Assembly: GCF_025947365.1 (NCBI RefSeq)
Contig: NZ_CP110012.1
Location: 3,348,001 to 3,412,000 of the forward strand
From: Flavobacterium sp. N502540
GTDB lineage: Bacteria; Bacteroidota; Bacteroidia; Flavobacteriales; Flavobacteriaceae
DNA: 64,000 bases
Direction: 5' to 3'
Of the stretch, positions 52,469 to 62,982 are shown piece by piece (position 1 is the stretch's first letter; every line of letters begins with the position of its first letter). Position numbers and translations under genes: made by a program. Below the pieces are notes generated by a model. The model saw only the letters and a list, made by a program, of their open reading frames with translations, was not told the origin of the DNA and did no database searches.

Positions 52469-53323
52469 CTAAGAAAAAACAACTGTTTTATTGCTGTAAA
52501 CTATTGTTTTTCTTTCGGCATGTAATTTTATCGCTCTGGCTAAAACGATGCGTTCTAAATCGCGCCCTTTCATAATAAAATCTTCAACGGAATGTATGTG
52601 TGAAACTCTCGCAATATCCTGTTCAATAATTGGCCCTTCATCCAGTTGTTCCGTCACGTAGTGGCTGGTTGCTCCAATAATTTTTACCCCTCGCTTAAAA
52701 GCCGAGTGATAAGGTTTGGCACCCGGGAAGGCCGGTAAAAACGAATGATGAATATTAATGATTTTATTCTCGTAAAGCGAAATCAATTTAGGGGTAACGA
52801 TCTGCATATAACGCGCCAGGACAATGAAATTAATCTGGTATTTTTTTAACAGTTCAATTTGTTTGGCTTCACCTTCTTCTTTATTGTCTTTTGTAAATGG
52901 AACACAGTGAAACGGAATATTAAATCGTTCGGCAACTGATCGCAACTCGTTATGATTACTGATGATGACAGGGATTTCTATATTTAATTCGTTAGCACTG
53001 TAACGCCCAAGAATATCAAACAGACAATGATCGTATTTGGAGACAAACAAAGCCATTTTAGGTTTGTGTTCCTGATTGTACAATTCCCACGACATATTAA
53101 AGTCGGCTACAATCGTTTTTGAAAAATCTTCTTTTATCGATTCGGCACTCACATGTTGATTGGTGAGTTCACATTCCAGTCGCATAAAAAAGACATTTTG
53201 CTCTACATCAACATGCTGATCGATATAGGTAATATTTCCTTCGACTTTAGCAATAAAAGTGGTCACTGCGGCAATGATTCCTTTTTGATCTTTGCAGTGC
53301 ATCAGAATGGTTATTTTTTGCAT
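52469..53323 (-). CDS. purU: Formyltetrahydrofolate deformylase
   Basis: A 284-residue enzyme that hydrolyses 10-formyl-THF to formate and THF, balancing one-carbon pools and supplying formate for PurT. An N-terminal ACT domain (residues 1-80, ITILMHCKDQKGIIAAVTTFIAKVEGNITYIDQHVD) precedes the formyltransferase domain with MALFVSKYDHCLFDIL, NIHHSFLPAFPGAKPYHSAFKRGVKIIGATSHYVTEQLDEGPII. The Asn-His-Asp catalytic set is present in NIHHSF and LDEGPI. Length and motifs are complete. It converges with katG. Confidence 0.95.
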   Translation of the reverse strand: MQKITILMHCKDQKGIIAAVTTFIAKVEGNITYIDQHVDVEQNVFFMRLECELTNQHVSAESIKEDFSKTIVADFNMSWELYNQEHKPKMALFVSKYDHCLFDILGRYSANELNIEIPVIISNHNELRSVAERFNIPFHCVPFTKDNKEEGEAKQIELLKKYQINFIVLARYMQIVTPKLISLYENKIINIHHSFLPAFPGAKPYHSAFKRGVKIIGATSHYVTEQLDEGPIIEQDIARVSHIHSVEDFIMKGRDLERIVLARAIKLHAERKTIVYSNKTVVFS

Positions 53324-53351
53324 TTTGGTTTAGGTTATTGGTTAATCGGTT

Positions 53352-53398
53352 AATCGTTGATTTGTTCATTCGATTAAACGATTAACAAATCAACAATT
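53352..53398. repeat. Inverted repeat between DUF4197 and purU genes
   Basis: AATCGTTGATTTGTT (53352-53366) and AACAAATCAACAATT (53384-53398) pair with one mismatch in 15. AATCGTTAA-type words recur around it and in the valS leader. It may be the terminator of the DUF4197 gene or a purU leader element. Confidence 0.55.
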
Positions 53399-53410
53399 TA
53401 ACAACAAAAG

Positions 53411-54136
53411 CTATTTTTTGTCCTGCATTGCAAATACTTTCTTCAATAAAGGAGATGTTCTTGCATTGATGTTGGTACGAATGTCTTTTTCTTCTACGGC
53501 AATCATTTTAAAAACACCTGCTAAAGCCTGATTTGTGGTATAATCAGTCAAATCCGGGTTTACTTTTCGAACTAATGGAATGGTGTTGTATTTCTTGATT
53601 ATGTTTGTCCAGATTACATCAGCACCTACTTTTTCAAAAGAAGTTTTGATTACGGGATTGAATTTGCTGTACAAAGCTGTTGTTGTACTGTTTTGTAAAT
53701 AACTGGTTGCAGCACTTTCGTTCCCCAATAAAATGTTTTTTGCATCGGTAAAAGACATGTTTTTGACCGCAGAAACAAAGATTGGTGTAGCTTCTTTAAC
53801 GGCATCTTCGGCGGCACGATTCATTGCTTTTATGCCTTCATCGGCAAGAGAGGATAAACCAATTTTTCGTAAGGTAGCGTCAACTCTTTGCAGTTCTTCC
53901 GGCATTAAAATTTTTACCGCTTCATTTTTATAAAAACCATCCTCAGCGGTTAATTTGCTTACTTGCTTTGTAATTCCTTTGTTTAGGGCTTCCTTTAATC
54001 CCGAGGCAATATCAACATTTCCGGTGCCATTGATCTTTGACGATAATTGAGATAACTGATCTAAAGTTTTTTGTATCTGAGCATTAGAAGTGAAAGAAAA
54101 TGTAAGCGTAAGTAACAGAAGTAGAATCTTTTTCAT
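53411..54136 (-). CDS. DUF4197 domain protein, secreted
   Basis: A 241-residue exported protein with a signal peptide (residues 1-19, TSNAQ). The helical DUF4197 domain shows ASGLKEALNKGITKQVSKLTAEDGFYKNEAVKILMPEELQRVDATLRKIG and SFTDAKNILLGNESAATSYLQNSTTTALYSKFNPVIKTSFEKVG. Function unknown; widely conserved in Bacteroidota and Proteobacteria envelopes. It is in the same direction as the genes on both sides but separated by 87 bp from purU. Confidence 0.88.
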   Translation of the reverse strand: MKKILLLLLTLTFSFTSNAQIQKTLDQLSQLSSKINGTGNVDIASGLKEALNKGITKQVSKLTAEDGFYKNEAVKILMPEELQRVDATLRKIGLSSLADEGIKAMNRAAEDAVKEATPIFVSAVKNMSFTDAKNILLGNESAATSYLQNSTTTALYSKFNPVIKTSFEKVGADVIWTNIIKKYNTIPLVRKVNPDLTDYTTNQALAGVFKMIAVEEKDIRTNINARTSPLLKKVFAMQDKK

Positions 54137-54244
54137 TAAAGTGTAATTTTATAAGTTTTCAAAAATACTACTTATTCAAAAATAAAGCCACAATTTTATT
54201 TTCGGAGAAGAAACCAATTTGTTGGAGGTTTAACAGTTTTTTTA

Positions 54245-54392
54245 TAAGGTACTTAGGTTCTGAGTTGCTAAGGGGCAAAGGTTTTATTGGAATAGAAAAA
54301 AAAACTTTAGGTAGTTTTTTTAGAATTAAAATATTTCTTCTGAAAATAAAACTTAGTGCCTTAGTGACTCAGGATCTCAGAGCCTCAGTGTT
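54245..54392. repeat. Degenerate repeat pair around a gene end
   Basis: Forward words (TACTTAGGTTCTGAGTTGC, TAAGGGGCAAAGG, 54246-54283) and reverse words (GCCTTAGTGACTCAGGATC, TCAGAGCCTCAGTG, 54354-54391) form an imperfect inverted pair in the gap between DUF4197 and the 54397 gene. Confidence 0.6.
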
Positions 54393-54396
54393 TTTT

Positions 54397-55017
54397 CTAG
54401 AAAAAACCTCCATCAAGATTTTTTCGGGATATTTGTTTAATTCCGGTATTGGTATAAGAATAACTTGATGCTTCCGTCCATTTCCAATTGGAATTAGCAT
54501 CATTATCTATGCCAACTGCCGAGTAGATAATTTTGATGTTATTGTCAGTCGTGGCCATTTTTAGCCAGAGAAAGAATTCTTTATTTTTGGGTGTAGTCTC
54601 ATTTTTGGAACAATATTGCAGTCTTCCTAAAACTTCAGGATCTTCTTTAAACCATTGTTTTAAAAATCCTAAATGCGTTTCAGAGCATTGATATCCCAAG
54701 TTCAGAGCCCATAGAAATTTACATTTTAAGTTGCTCTCGTCTGCTTTTTTATCACTATCCCAGTAGCAGTCATGGTCAACACCAGTAGTAACAAATCCTA
54801 GTGCTGCCCGTTGTGGATCGGTTAAGGTTTTGATGTAGTCTTCGTTAAGCTGAAGAACACCTTGCTTATTTAACCAAAGTATTTTGATATAATCAGTTTG
54901 GGGCGGAACGGTTTTGTTATCAGGTTTTTGGTTTATATTGTGAGGTTCGTTAGTTTGTGAGAAAACGGAATAATTGAAACTTAAAACTAGGATTAAAAAA
55001 AGTAAACGTAGGCTCAT
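54397..55017 (-). CDS. Secreted protein of unknown function
   Basis: A 206-residue exported protein with a signal peptide (about residues 1-20, SVFSQ). The mature part has paired cysteines (DCYWDSDKKADESNLKCKFLWALNLGYQCSETH and LQYCSKNE), consistent with disulfides in the periplasm, and several Trp/Tyr-rich segments. No family was recognised. It follows the Coa1-like gene by 39 bp on the same strand and is probably co-transcribed with it. Confidence 0.68.
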   Translation of the reverse strand: MSLRLLFLILVLSFNYSVFSQTNEPHNINQKPDNKTVPPQTDYIKILWLNKQGVLQLNEDYIKTLTDPQRAALGFVTTGVDHDCYWDSDKKADESNLKCKFLWALNLGYQCSETHLGFLKQWFKEDPEVLGRLQYCSKNETTPKNKEFFLWLKMATTDNNIKIIYSAVGIDNDANSNWKWTEASSYSYTNTGIKQISRKNLDGGFF

Positions 55018-55056
55018 AGTGTGATAGTGTAGAAAAGTATAAGAGAGGATAGTATT

Positions 55057-55476
55057 TTATTTTTTTAGCAAATCAATTTGTTCTTTAGTGTCTTCCACAT
55101 AAAGACTCATCTCATCGTATTTCCATGTTCCGTTTTTGGTGCCCGAGACAAATAAAGTTCCTCTGCTTTTAGAACCCCTTATTGGAATTTGTAAGTTGCA
55201 ATGTTCTATACTGTTGCTTGAATTAACGCTGCCGGAGGCAATTCCGTTATCTTCAATTGGACTACCCAATTTCTCCAGCACTATTGCATTATGCTGCGCT
55301 TCGTTCATGGCAGATTTATAAGAATCAGATTCTTTGAGCATGGTGGTAACTCCAAAGAAAAGCGCTGCTATAAACAAACCAAACAGCACCACAAGACTTA
55401 AACATCCGGTTGGAACAAACCATTTCCAGTTTCTGTCCCACCAGCTTTTTCTAACTTCAGTATAATCGTCTTCCAT
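55057..55476 (-). CDS. Coa1-like (cytochrome oxidase assembly) membrane protein
   Basis: A 139-residue protein with one transmembrane helix (about residues 19-43, PTGCLSLVVLFGLFIAALFFGVTTML) and an extracytoplasmic domain with SDSYKSAMNEAQHNAIVLEKLGSPI, NLQIPIRGSKSRGTLFVSGTKNGTWKYDEMSLYV. This is the pattern of the Coa1/Tim21-like family; the name comes from mitochondrial cytochrome oxidase assembly, and the bacterial role is not established. The T run of a strong hairpin ends at the base before its ATG. Confidence 0.78.
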   Translation of the reverse strand: MEDDYTEVRKSWWDRNWKWFVPTGCLSLVVLFGLFIAALFFGVTTMLKESDSYKSAMNEAQHNAIVLEKLGSPIEDNGIASGSVNSSNSIEHCNLQIPIRGSKSRGTLFVSGTKNGTWKYDEMSLYVEDTKEQIDLLKK

Positions 55477-55482
55477 AAAAAA

Positions 55483-55564
55483 AGGGTAATTTTTAGATTT
55501 GTATTTGAGTTATTAAAGATACTATTATTCTTCCAAACTCTAAATTCAAATCTAAAATTACCCT
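55483..55564 (-). terminator. Large hairpin with T run abutting the Coa1-like start codon
   Basis: Arms at 55483-55501 and 55547-55564 pair over 18 bp with one bulged T, containing AGGGTAATTTT read inward. On the minus strand a run of seven T's (55483-55477) ends directly at the ATG (55476). It could terminate the upstream L,D-transpeptidase transcript or control entry into the next two genes. Confidence 0.6.
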
Positions 55565-55627
55565 ATTAAAAATTACAGCTTTAATTAATGATCATTTGAT
55601 GAAGCTAACGAACTAATTGGTTAAATT

Positions 55628-57202
55628 TTAGTTAGATACTACTCCTGTCTGAGGAGAAACCGTTTTGTTTAATTCAGCATCTCGCTCATAAACATCCTGA
55701 AAGAAACCAATTTCTCCATTTTCATTGACCAGCGAAGTAAAATAAGTAATATAAATAGGTACTTTTTTAGTTAGTTTAAAACTGTTTTCTGTTTTACCCG
55801 CCATAGCTTTATCTATTTTATCGGGAGTCCATTCAGGATAATCTTTAAGCATGGCAGTAGCTAATTCTTTTGCCATTTTTACGTTTATACAACCATGGCT
55901 GAACGTTCTTTTTTCAAAATCGAATAAAGTTTTAGATGGAGTATCATGCATATAGATGTCATCAGGGTTCGGAAACATAAATTTTACTAATCCTAATGAG
56001 TTTTCAGGACCCGGTTTTTGTCTCACCTGACCATTTACGATTTCCATATTATGTTTGGCCAAATAATTTTTATCCTCAGCGATTTTACTTTTCAACTCAT
56101 TGTTTACAATACTTTGCGGCACGGTCCAGTAAGGGCTAAAAACGATTCTCTCAATTTCGCCATTAAAAATGGTTGTTTTAGTTAATGGTGCTCCAACAAA
56201 GACACTAGAAGACAGCTGCACCTTCCCATTTTTTACATAAATCAATTCGTACGAAGGAACGTTGACTAAAACATATTCATCGCAACCGGCCATTTGATCC
56301 GAAATAGTGCGACATCTTTCCATGTTAAGTTTTAGGGTCTCCATTTTATCGGCAAGAGGAACATTCATTTCTTTAATATGTTCTTCTGCTAAAATATAGT
56401 TAGGTTTGAAACCGTTACGAACTTTATATTTCATTACAGCATCCATTAATTCACGGTCGTAAACGTTACTTTTAGAATCCTTTTTTAAATCTCCCAATAA
56501 GTATAAACGGGTTCTGACTTGGGCGATAGTATTTGAAACAGCATCCGGACGTAAATCTTTATAAGGTGTTTCTTCCGGAACAATAGGTTTCCATTTATTA
56601 GAACGGTCTAGTTTTTTATATTTTTTCAGAACGTCCTGTAATTTATAATATTGATCATAGGTTACTTTAACATTTTCAGTAGTCGAAGTGGTGGCTTCTT
56701 CGATTGTACTGTAATTTAAAAAATCTGTCAGCATAGCATCATACGACATTTTTTTCCCGGCATCTGCATTACTTTTTTTGGCGTAAGCAATATATAAAGA
56801 ACTCAAAAGCATATCTGCATCTGTTTTAGACAGCTTTGTTGCTGAAGAAGAAAAAAGAGCATCGATTTCTTTTTGATAAGGAACAACCAAATCATTCGTT
56901 TTTTTAGCTTTTTGATATAATGCAGTACCAAACTCATTGATGGCATCTTCATCAAACCAGATAGTTCCCGGAGTTCTGTTTTTGTATAATGACATGACGT
57001 CAGACTTATATTTTTTCAAATCAGAATATCTTTTAAAGAAGTCATTTGAAATTTCGTTTACATTATCAGAACCTGAATTCTTGTAAACGGGCGCGACAGT
57101 TGAAGTTTTTTTATAAGAAATGTTCTTATGATCAGTTTTGGCAAAAGAAGAAACAAAAAAACTTAGAACTATAATTAGGCTGAGTGGATATAATGTTTTC
57201 AT
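55628..57202 (-). CDS. L,D-transpeptidase, YcbB/LdtD type
   Basis: A 524-residue exported peptidoglycan-crosslinking enzyme with an N-terminal signal (FFVSSFAK). Helical scaffold (about 50-210), a peptidoglycan-binding-like domain (about 220-285, NTIAQVRTRLYLLGDL, AVMKYKVRNGFKPN) and a YkuD catalytic domain (about 310-480) follow. The nucleophile is Cys438 in the FSHGCINVKMA motif (Ser435-His436-Gly437-Cys438), with HDTPSK upstream. It makes 3-3 crosslinks between DAP residues, bypassing PBPs and giving beta-lactam tolerance in other bacteria. It is divergent from icmF; the 302 bp between them hold no other gene that I can see. Confidence 0.93.
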   Translation of the reverse strand: MKTLYPLSLIIVLSFFVSSFAKTDHKNISYKKTSTVAPVYKNSGSDNVNEISNDFFKRYSDLKKYKSDVMSLYKNRTPGTIWFDEDAINEFGTALYQKAKKTNDLVVPYQKEIDALFSSSATKLSKTDADMLLSSLYIAYAKKSNADAGKKMSYDAMLTDFLNYSTIEEATTSTTENVKVTYDQYYKLQDVLKKYKKLDRSNKWKPIVPEETPYKDLRPDAVSNTIAQVRTRLYLLGDLKKDSKSNVYDRELMDAVMKYKVRNGFKPNYILAEEHIKEMNVPLADKMETLKLNMERCRTISDQMAGCDEYVLVNVPSYELIYVKNGKVQLSSSVFVGAPLTKTTIFNGEIERIVFSPYWTVPQSIVNNELKSKIAEDKNYLAKHNMEIVNGQVRQKPGPENSLGLVKFMFPNPDDIYMHDTPSKTLFDFEKRTFSHGCINVKMAKELATAMLKDYPEWTPDKIDKAMAGKTENSFKLTKKVPIYITYFTSLVNENGEIGFFQDVYERDAELNKTVSPQTGVVSN

Positions 57203-57504
57203 TTTTTAAATTTTTACGGTGTTACTTTTGTAGGTAGTTTTAGGTAAAAATTTGGGGTTTTTATATACTACTAAATTACTTTATGATATTGATTTACAGG
57301 TTCTTGTATTTTGTTTAAATATTTCAAGATTTCCATGTTGTTAACATTTTTATAAGACTTATATAGGATAAATCAACTTAGTATTCAAATTGTTACCCCT
57401 CTAAAAGAAAAAAGATTCTTTTTTTTGTTAACAAAAAGATATTAGCATGATCAAATGTTGTAATATTTTGTAAATTGCTCCCTTAAAATTATCATATTCA
57501 TAAA

Positions 57505-60500
57505 ATGGAACAACAAATACCATATATTCCTAAAAATAAAGTAAGAATTGTAACCGCAGCCTCTCTTTTTGACGGACATGATGCAGCGATAAACATTATG
57601 CGTCGTATTATTCAGTCAACCGGAGTTGAGGTAATTCACCTTGGGCACGACCGTAGTGTTGAGGAAGTGGTAAATACTGCTATTCAGGAAGACGCGAATG
57701 CGATTGCGATGACATCGTATCAGGGAGGACATAATGAATATTTTAAATACATGTATGACTTGCTCAAAGAAAAAGGAGCAGGACACATTAAAATTTTTGG
57801 AGGCGGAGGCGGAGTAATCCTTCCAAGCGAAATTTCAGAATTACATGAATATGGTATTACAAGAATTTATTCTCCGGATGATGGTCGTTCTTTAGGTTTA
57901 CAGGGAATGATTAATGATTTGGTTCAACGTTCAGATTATCCTATTGGAGATCAGTTAAACGGAGAAGTCGATCATATCGAAAATAAAATTCCAACCGCAA
58001 TTGCACGTTTGATTTCAGCAGCAGAAAATTTCCCTGAAATCGCAAAACCTGTTTTTGATCAGATTCACGAAAGCAACACCGATTCTAAAATTCCGGTTCT
58101 TGGAATCACCGGAACGGGTGGAGCCGGAAAATCATCTTTAGTAGATGAACTGGTTCGTCGCTTTTTAATTGATTTCCCTGAGAAAACTATCGGATTGATT
58201 TCTGTCGATCCGTCAAAAAGAAAAACAGGAGGAGCGTTACTGGGTGACAGAATCCGTATGAATGCCATCAACAATCCTCGTGTGTATATGCGCTCGCTGG
58301 CGACACGTCAGTCGAATTTGGCCTTATCCAAATATGTTGCCGAAGCCATTCAGGTTTTAAAAGCAGCAAAATACGATTTGATCATTCTTGAAACTTCAGG
58401 AATCGGACAATCCGACACCGAGATTATGGACCATTCGGATGTATCTTTATATGTAATGACACCGGAATTTGGTGCCGCAACACAATTAGAGAAAATCGAC
58501 ATGCTTGATTTTGCCGATTTGGTCGCTTTAAACAAGTTTGACAAAAGAGGTGCTCTTGACGCCATTCGTGACGTTAAAAAACAATACCAGCGCAATCATA
58601 ATTTATGGGATAAAAATCCGGATGAAATGCCGGTTTTCGGAACCATTGCTTCTCAGTTTAACGATCCGGGAATGAACACGCTTTATAAAGCGATCATGGA
58701 CAAGATTGTGGAAAAAACGCAATCAGAATTGAAATCTACTTTTCAGATTACGAAGGAAATGAGCGAGAAAATCTTCGTGATTCCACCACACAGAACCCGT
58801 TACTTATCCGAAATTGCAGAGAACAACAGATCTTATGATGAAATAGCAGCTGCGCAGCAAAAAGTAGCACAGAAATTATACGGAATCTTTAAAACCATAG
58901 AAACCGTTTCAGGGAAAGTTCCACAAATTAATAAAGCCGGAATTGATGACACTAGTGTCTTCCTGAGCGGAGTCGAAGGAGTGAAAGCAGCCGAAACGCA
59001 CGACGAAAACAGAATCTTTTTAAACCTGTTACTGAATCAGTTTGATAAAGTAAAAATGGATCTTGATCCGTACAATTGGGAAATTATCCTGAATTGGGAC
59101 GAGAAAGTAGCCAAATATAAAAATCCGGTGTACAGCTTTAAGGTGCGTGATAAAGAAATTAAAATCGCTACTCATTCAGAAAGCTTGTCGCATTTGCAAA
59201 TCCCAAAAATTGCTTTGCCTAAATATGAAGCCTGGGGAGATATTTTGCGTTGGAATTTACAGGAAAACGTTCCGGGAGAATTTCCGTTTGCTTCGGGATT
59301 GTATCCGTTTAAGCGTGAAGGTGAAGATCCGTCAAGAATGTTTGCAGGAGAGGGAGGACCGGAAAGAACCAACAAACGTTTTCATTATGTGAGTGCGGGA
59401 TTACCGGCAAAACGACTTTCAACTGCTTTTGATAGTGTGACTTTATACGGAAACGATCCTGATATTCGTCCTGATATTTACGGAAAAATTGGTAATGCCG
59501 GAGTTTCGATTTGCTGTTTGGACGATGCTAAAAAACTATATTCAGGTTTTGATCTGGTTCATGCTTTAACCTCGGTGAGTATGACCATCAACGGACCGGC
59601 ACCTATGCTGTTAGGTTTCTTTATGAACGCGGCTATCGATCAGCAATGTGAGATTTACATTAAAGCCAACGAATTAGAAAAAGAAGTTGAAGCAAAAATC
59701 AACAAAATATACAAGGAAAAAGGAACAGAACGTCCAAAATACCAAGGCGATCTGCCGGCAGGAAACAACGGTTTGGGATTAATGCTTTTGGGGGTTACCG
59801 GAGATCAGGTTTTACCTTTGGATGTGTATAACGATATCAAAGTAAAAACCTTATCACAGGTTCGTGGTACGGTTCAGGCTGATATTTTGAAAGAAGATCA
59901 GGCACAAAACACCTGTATTTTCTCAACGGAATTTGCATTGCGATTAATGGGTGACGTTCAGGAATATTTTATTACTCAAAACGTTCGTAATTTTTACTCC
60001 GTTTCGATTTCAGGATATCATATTGCTGAGGCAGGAGCGAACCCAATTACACAGCTGGCTTTTACACTTTCGAATGGTTTCACTTACGTGGAATATTACT
60101 TAAGCCGTGGCATGAGCATTAACGATTTTGGACCAAACTTATCGTTCTTCTTCTCAAACGGAGTAGATCCTGAATATTCAGTAATTGGACGTGTGGCACG
60201 TAAGATTTGGGCAAAAGCCATGAAAAACAAATACGGAGCCAACGAAAGAGCGCAAATGCTAAAATATCATATTCAAACTTCCGGGCGTTCCTTACACGCA
60301 CAGGAAATTGATTTCAACGATATTAGAACGACATTACAGGCTTTGTATGCGATTTACGACAACTGTAACTCATTGCATACCAACGCATACGATGAAGCGA
60401 TTACCACACCAACCGAAGAGTCAGTGCGTAGAGCCATGGCGATTCAGTTGATTATCAATAAAGAATTAGGTCTGGCGAAAAACGAAAACCCAATTCAGGG

Positions 60501-60963
60501 ATCGTTTATCATCGAAGAATTAACCGATTTAGTAGAAGCTGCCGTTTTACAGGAATTTGACCGAATCACAGAACGTGGCGGAGTTTTGGGAGCTATGGAA
60601 ACCATGTACCAGCGTTCTAAAATTCAGGAAGAAAGTTTGTATTACGAAACCTTAAAACACAACGGAGATTTCCCAATTGTGGGGGTAAACACCTTCCTAA
60701 GCTCAAAAGGATCTCCAACGGTAATTCCGGCAGAAGTAATTCGCGCCACCGAAGAAGAAAAACAATATCAAATTACGATGCTGGACAACTTACACCAGTT
60801 TCACGAAGCAAAAGTAAACGAGCACCTGCGTCAACTACAGGAAGCCGCCATTAAAAACGAAAACTTATTCGCCCATTTAATGGAAGCGACTAAGGTTTGT
60901 TCCTTAGGGCAGATTACTTCGGCCTTGTTTGAAGTAGGCGGCCAGTATAGAAGGAATATGTAA
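57505..60963 (+). CDS. icmF: Fused isobutyryl-CoA mutase (IcmF-type, with built-in G-protein chaperone)
   Basis: A 1152-residue coenzyme-B12 enzyme fused in one chain. The N-terminal B12-binding domain (about 10-145) has the cobalt-ligating His25 in FDGHDAA and an IFGGGGGV turn. A MeaB-like GTPase chaperone (about 195-430) follows, with P-loop GTGGAGKS (203-210) and [21 protein letters not shown]. The C-terminal TIM-barrel mutase domain has [34 protein letters not shown]. The order B12-GTPase-mutase and the GxYPFKR segment match IcmF rather than methylmalonyl-CoA mutase, pointing to isobutyryl/butyryl- or isovaleryl/pivalyl-CoA rearrangement. Confidence 0.93.
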   Translation: MEQQIPYIPKNKVRIVTAASLFDGHDAAINIMRRIIQSTGVEVIHLGHDRSVEEVVNTAIQEDANAIAMTSYQGGHNEYFKYMYDLLKEKGAGHIKIFGGGGGVILPSEISELHEYGITRIYSPDDGRSLGLQGMINDLVQRSDYPIGDQLNGEVDHIENKIPTAIARLISAAENFPEIAKPVFDQIHESNTDSKIPVLGITGTGGAGKSSLVDELVRRFLIDFPEKTIGLISVDPSKRKTGGALLGDRIRMNAINNPRVYMRSLATRQSNLALSKYVAEAIQVLKAAKYDLIILETSGIGQSDTEIMDHSDVSLYVMTPEFGAATQLEKIDMLDFADLVALNKFDKRGALDAIRDVKKQYQRNHNLWDKNPDEMPVFGTIASQFNDPGMNTLYKAIMDKIVEKTQSELKSTFQITKEMSEKIFVIPPHRTRYLSEIAENNRSYDEIAAAQQKVAQKLYGIFKTIETVSGKVPQINKAGIDDTSVFLSGVEGVKAAETHDENRIFLNLLLNQFDKVKMDLDPYNWEIILNWDEKVAKYKNPVYSFKVRDKEIKIATHSESLSHLQIPKIALPKYEAWGDILRWNLQENVPGEFPFASGLYPFKREGEDPSRMFAGEGGPERTNKRFHYVSAGLPAKRLSTAFDSVTLYGNDPDIRPDIYGKIGNAGVSICCLDDAKKLYSGFDLVHALTSVSMTINGPAPMLLGFFMNAAIDQQCEIYIKANELEKEVEAKINKIYKEKGTERPKYQGDLPAGNNGLGLMLLGVTGDQVLPLDVYNDIKVKTLSQVRGTVQADILKEDQAQNTCIFSTEFALRLMGDVQEYFITQNVRNFYSVSISGYHIAEAGANPITQLAFTLSNGFTYVEYYLSRGMSINDFGPNLSFFFSNGVDPEYSVIGRVARKIWAKAMKNKYGANERAQMLKYHIQTSGRSLHAQEIDFNDIRTTLQALYAIYDNCNSLHTNAYDEAITTPTEESVRRAMAIQLIINKELGLAKNENPIQGSFIIEELTDLVEAAVLQEFDRITERGGVLGAMETMYQRSKIQEESLYYETLKHNGDFPIVGVNTFLSSKGSPTVIPAEVIRATEEEKQYQITMLDNLHQFHEAKVNEHLRQLQEAAIKNENLFAHLMEATKVCSLGQITSALFEVGGQYRRNM

Positions 60964-60988
60964 TTATTACGATTTTATAAAAACAAAA

Positions 60989-61020
60989 AACCTTTCAGAA
61001 ATGAGAGGTTTTTTGTTTTT
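60989..61020 (+). terminator. Terminator of icmF
   Basis: AACCTTTC pairs with GAGAGGTT around AGAAAT (60989-61010), followed by TTTTGTTTTT. A close copy stands at 63685, before the second ELWxxDGT gene. Confidence 0.82.
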
Positions 61021-61177
61021 ATAAAATGCTCTAATGGAGTAGCGTACAGTGTTGAAAAAATATGTTTTCTTTCTTTTATTCCCATAAAAAAGGATTTGAT
61101 TCAAGTATCAAATCTATTTCTTGATGTACATGATTCTTATATTTTTTTGTTAATGATATTTGTAATAAAAATCATTA

Positions 61178-61185
61178 TATATTTG
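61178..61185 (+). promoter_or_regulatory. -7 box of the first ELWxxDGT gene
   Basis: TATATTTG matches TAnnTTTG in the context TTATATATTTGC. The identical context recurs upstream of the paralogous gene at 63799. No TTG at ideal spacing was found. Confidence 0.45.
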
Positions 61186-61233
61186 CGCTTATTTAAACAA
61201 TATTACTAATTAAATTATCATCAATAGTCAATA

Positions 61234-62853
61234 ATGAAAACAAAACTACTTTTATTATTTTTTACTTTCTTAATTGTTAAATCTAATGCTCAGAAGCAAG
61301 TTTATAGCTTTTTATCATTCTATCCTACCAGTTCTATTGAGTCTAATTTTGTTCAATTTAACGATAAGATTTTTTTCGAAGCACCTGGAGATGGAACTGG
61401 TAGAGAGGTTTGGACAAGTGATGGAACTCCTGATAATACTTTTATGCTTAAAGATATCAATATTGGTAGTGGTAATTCAATTTTTGCCAGCTTAAAACGA
61501 AGTTCTGCCATTTTGAATAATAATTTGTATTTTATTGCAAAAGACGCAGATTCTAATGGAGAAATATGGAAAACTGATGGAACAACAAATGGAACGGTAA
61601 AATTAACAAATTTTCTTAATGGAAGAGGAGCCAAGTTGACTACTGTGGGAGCTTTTATTTTTTTTACTCTTATAAATGATGATCATACTTTGGAGGTTTG
61701 GAAAACTGATGGAACAATAAATGGAACTCTACTAGTAAAAGATAATTTGCCTATAGCGCACATTGTTTCTTTTCAAGGAAAGTGTAATAATACTTTTATA
61801 TTTACATTTGAATCCCCCGGCACAAATCAATGCAGAGTATGGAGAAGTGATGGAACTTCTTATGGAACATTTCCGATAACAGAAGAAGTTTCTGGAAATG
61901 GTTCAGGCTTTGTGACTACCGAAGGTGGTGCTATTGGTGGTGGGCCGATTTTGACACAATATATAGAACATAATGGTAAGTTGTATTTTGTAACGAGTAA
62001 TTTTTTGTTTGAAACTGATGGAACTTTAAAAAATACTAAAAGTATTGCAAATGTGAAGGGTGATAAGCAAGGAAGCGTATTTCATAGCGATATTATCGAA
62101 GCAAATAATAATCTGTATTTAATGTTTTTTAGATTAGAGACGAATAATATTTCAATATTAAAATTTGATCTTGTAAACAATAGCATTAACTCAGTATATG
62201 AAAATACAAGTTCTCACTATTTTTCACCATCTAATTTTATGAAAGTAGATGATTCGTTACTGTTTACATCATCGAATTCAACAGGCAATACATCTTTAGT
62301 TTTATTAAATCTTGCAAATAATGAGGTGTCAAATATAAAAGATTTAACGTCGGCAGGTGATCTTGTAATTCGTTCAGGATATTTGCCTTACTATATAAGT
62401 TCTATTTTTAAAATCAATAAAGATGAATATTTTGTTTACATCGCAAGAGATAAAAATAATAAAAGGAAGGGATGGATATTAAATAATACATTAGGGACGA
62501 TTGAAAATGTAAGTATCTTAGATAACATCCTGGAACCTATAGTTTATAAAGATTATCTATACTATGCAAAAGATAATAAATTATGGAAATACTCTAATAA
62601 TTTGAGCACAATCGATGTGACTCATAAAAAGGCGATTGTTTTTTATCCAAATCCGTCATCTGATCTTATGCAGTTAAATGTAGACAATAGTAATGAAGTT
62701 GAAAATATAAGTGTTTTTGACTTAAATGGGAAATTACTTCAAACGTTGTCAAATTCCTCTCAAATTGATATTTCTTCTTTATCTAAAGGAATTTATACCG
62801 CTCAAATAAAATGGAATGGAACTTTGATTAATAAAAAGATCATTAAAAACTAA
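61234..62853 (+). CDS. ELWxxDGT-repeat surface protein with T9SS type A sorting domain
   Basis: A 539-residue exported protein with a signal peptide (residues 1-19, KSNAQ). Several ELWxxDGT-type repeats occur, for example REVWTSDGTPDNTFMLKDI, EIWKTDGTTNGTVKLTNF, EVWKTDGTINGTLLVKDN and RVWRSDGTSYGTF. These form hyalin-like beta blades. The last ~75 residues are a T9SS type A domain (FYPNPSSDLMQLNV, ISVFDLNGKLLQTLSN, LSKGIYTAQIKWNGTLINKKIIKN), so the protein should be secreted and attached to the cell surface. Function unknown. A paralogue starts at 63799. Confidence 0.88.
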   Translation: MKTKLLLLFFTFLIVKSNAQKQVYSFLSFYPTSSIESNFVQFNDKIFFEAPGDGTGREVWTSDGTPDNTFMLKDINIGSGNSIFASLKRSSAILNNNLYFIAKDADSNGEIWKTDGTTNGTVKLTNFLNGRGAKLTTVGAFIFFTLINDDHTLEVWKTDGTINGTLLVKDNLPIAHIVSFQGKCNNTFIFTFESPGTNQCRVWRSDGTSYGTFPITEEVSGNGSGFVTTEGGAIGGGPILTQYIEHNGKLYFVTSNFLFETDGTLKNTKSIANVKGDKQGSVFHSDIIEANNNLYLMFFRLETNNISILKFDLVNNSINSVYENTSSHYFSPSNFMKVDDSLLFTSSNSTGNTSLVLLNLANNEVSNIKDLTSAGDLVIRSGYLPYYISSIFKINKDEYFVYIARDKNNKRKGWILNNTLGTIENVSILDNILEPIVYKDYLYYAKDNKLWKYSNNLSTIDVTHKKAIVFYPNPSSDLMQLNVDNSNEVENISVFDLNGKLLQTLSNSSQIDISSLSKGIYTAQIKWNGTLINKKIIKN

Positions 62854-62982
62854 AAGTTAAAGAAGTTTCTATAAAAATGAAGATTTAATCATTTAATGGA
62901 GGTCTCTGTTAGTGTACATCCCGTTCACGCTAGCGTACGACATTTTATAAAACCAATTCAATAATTTACAAATAATTAAAAA

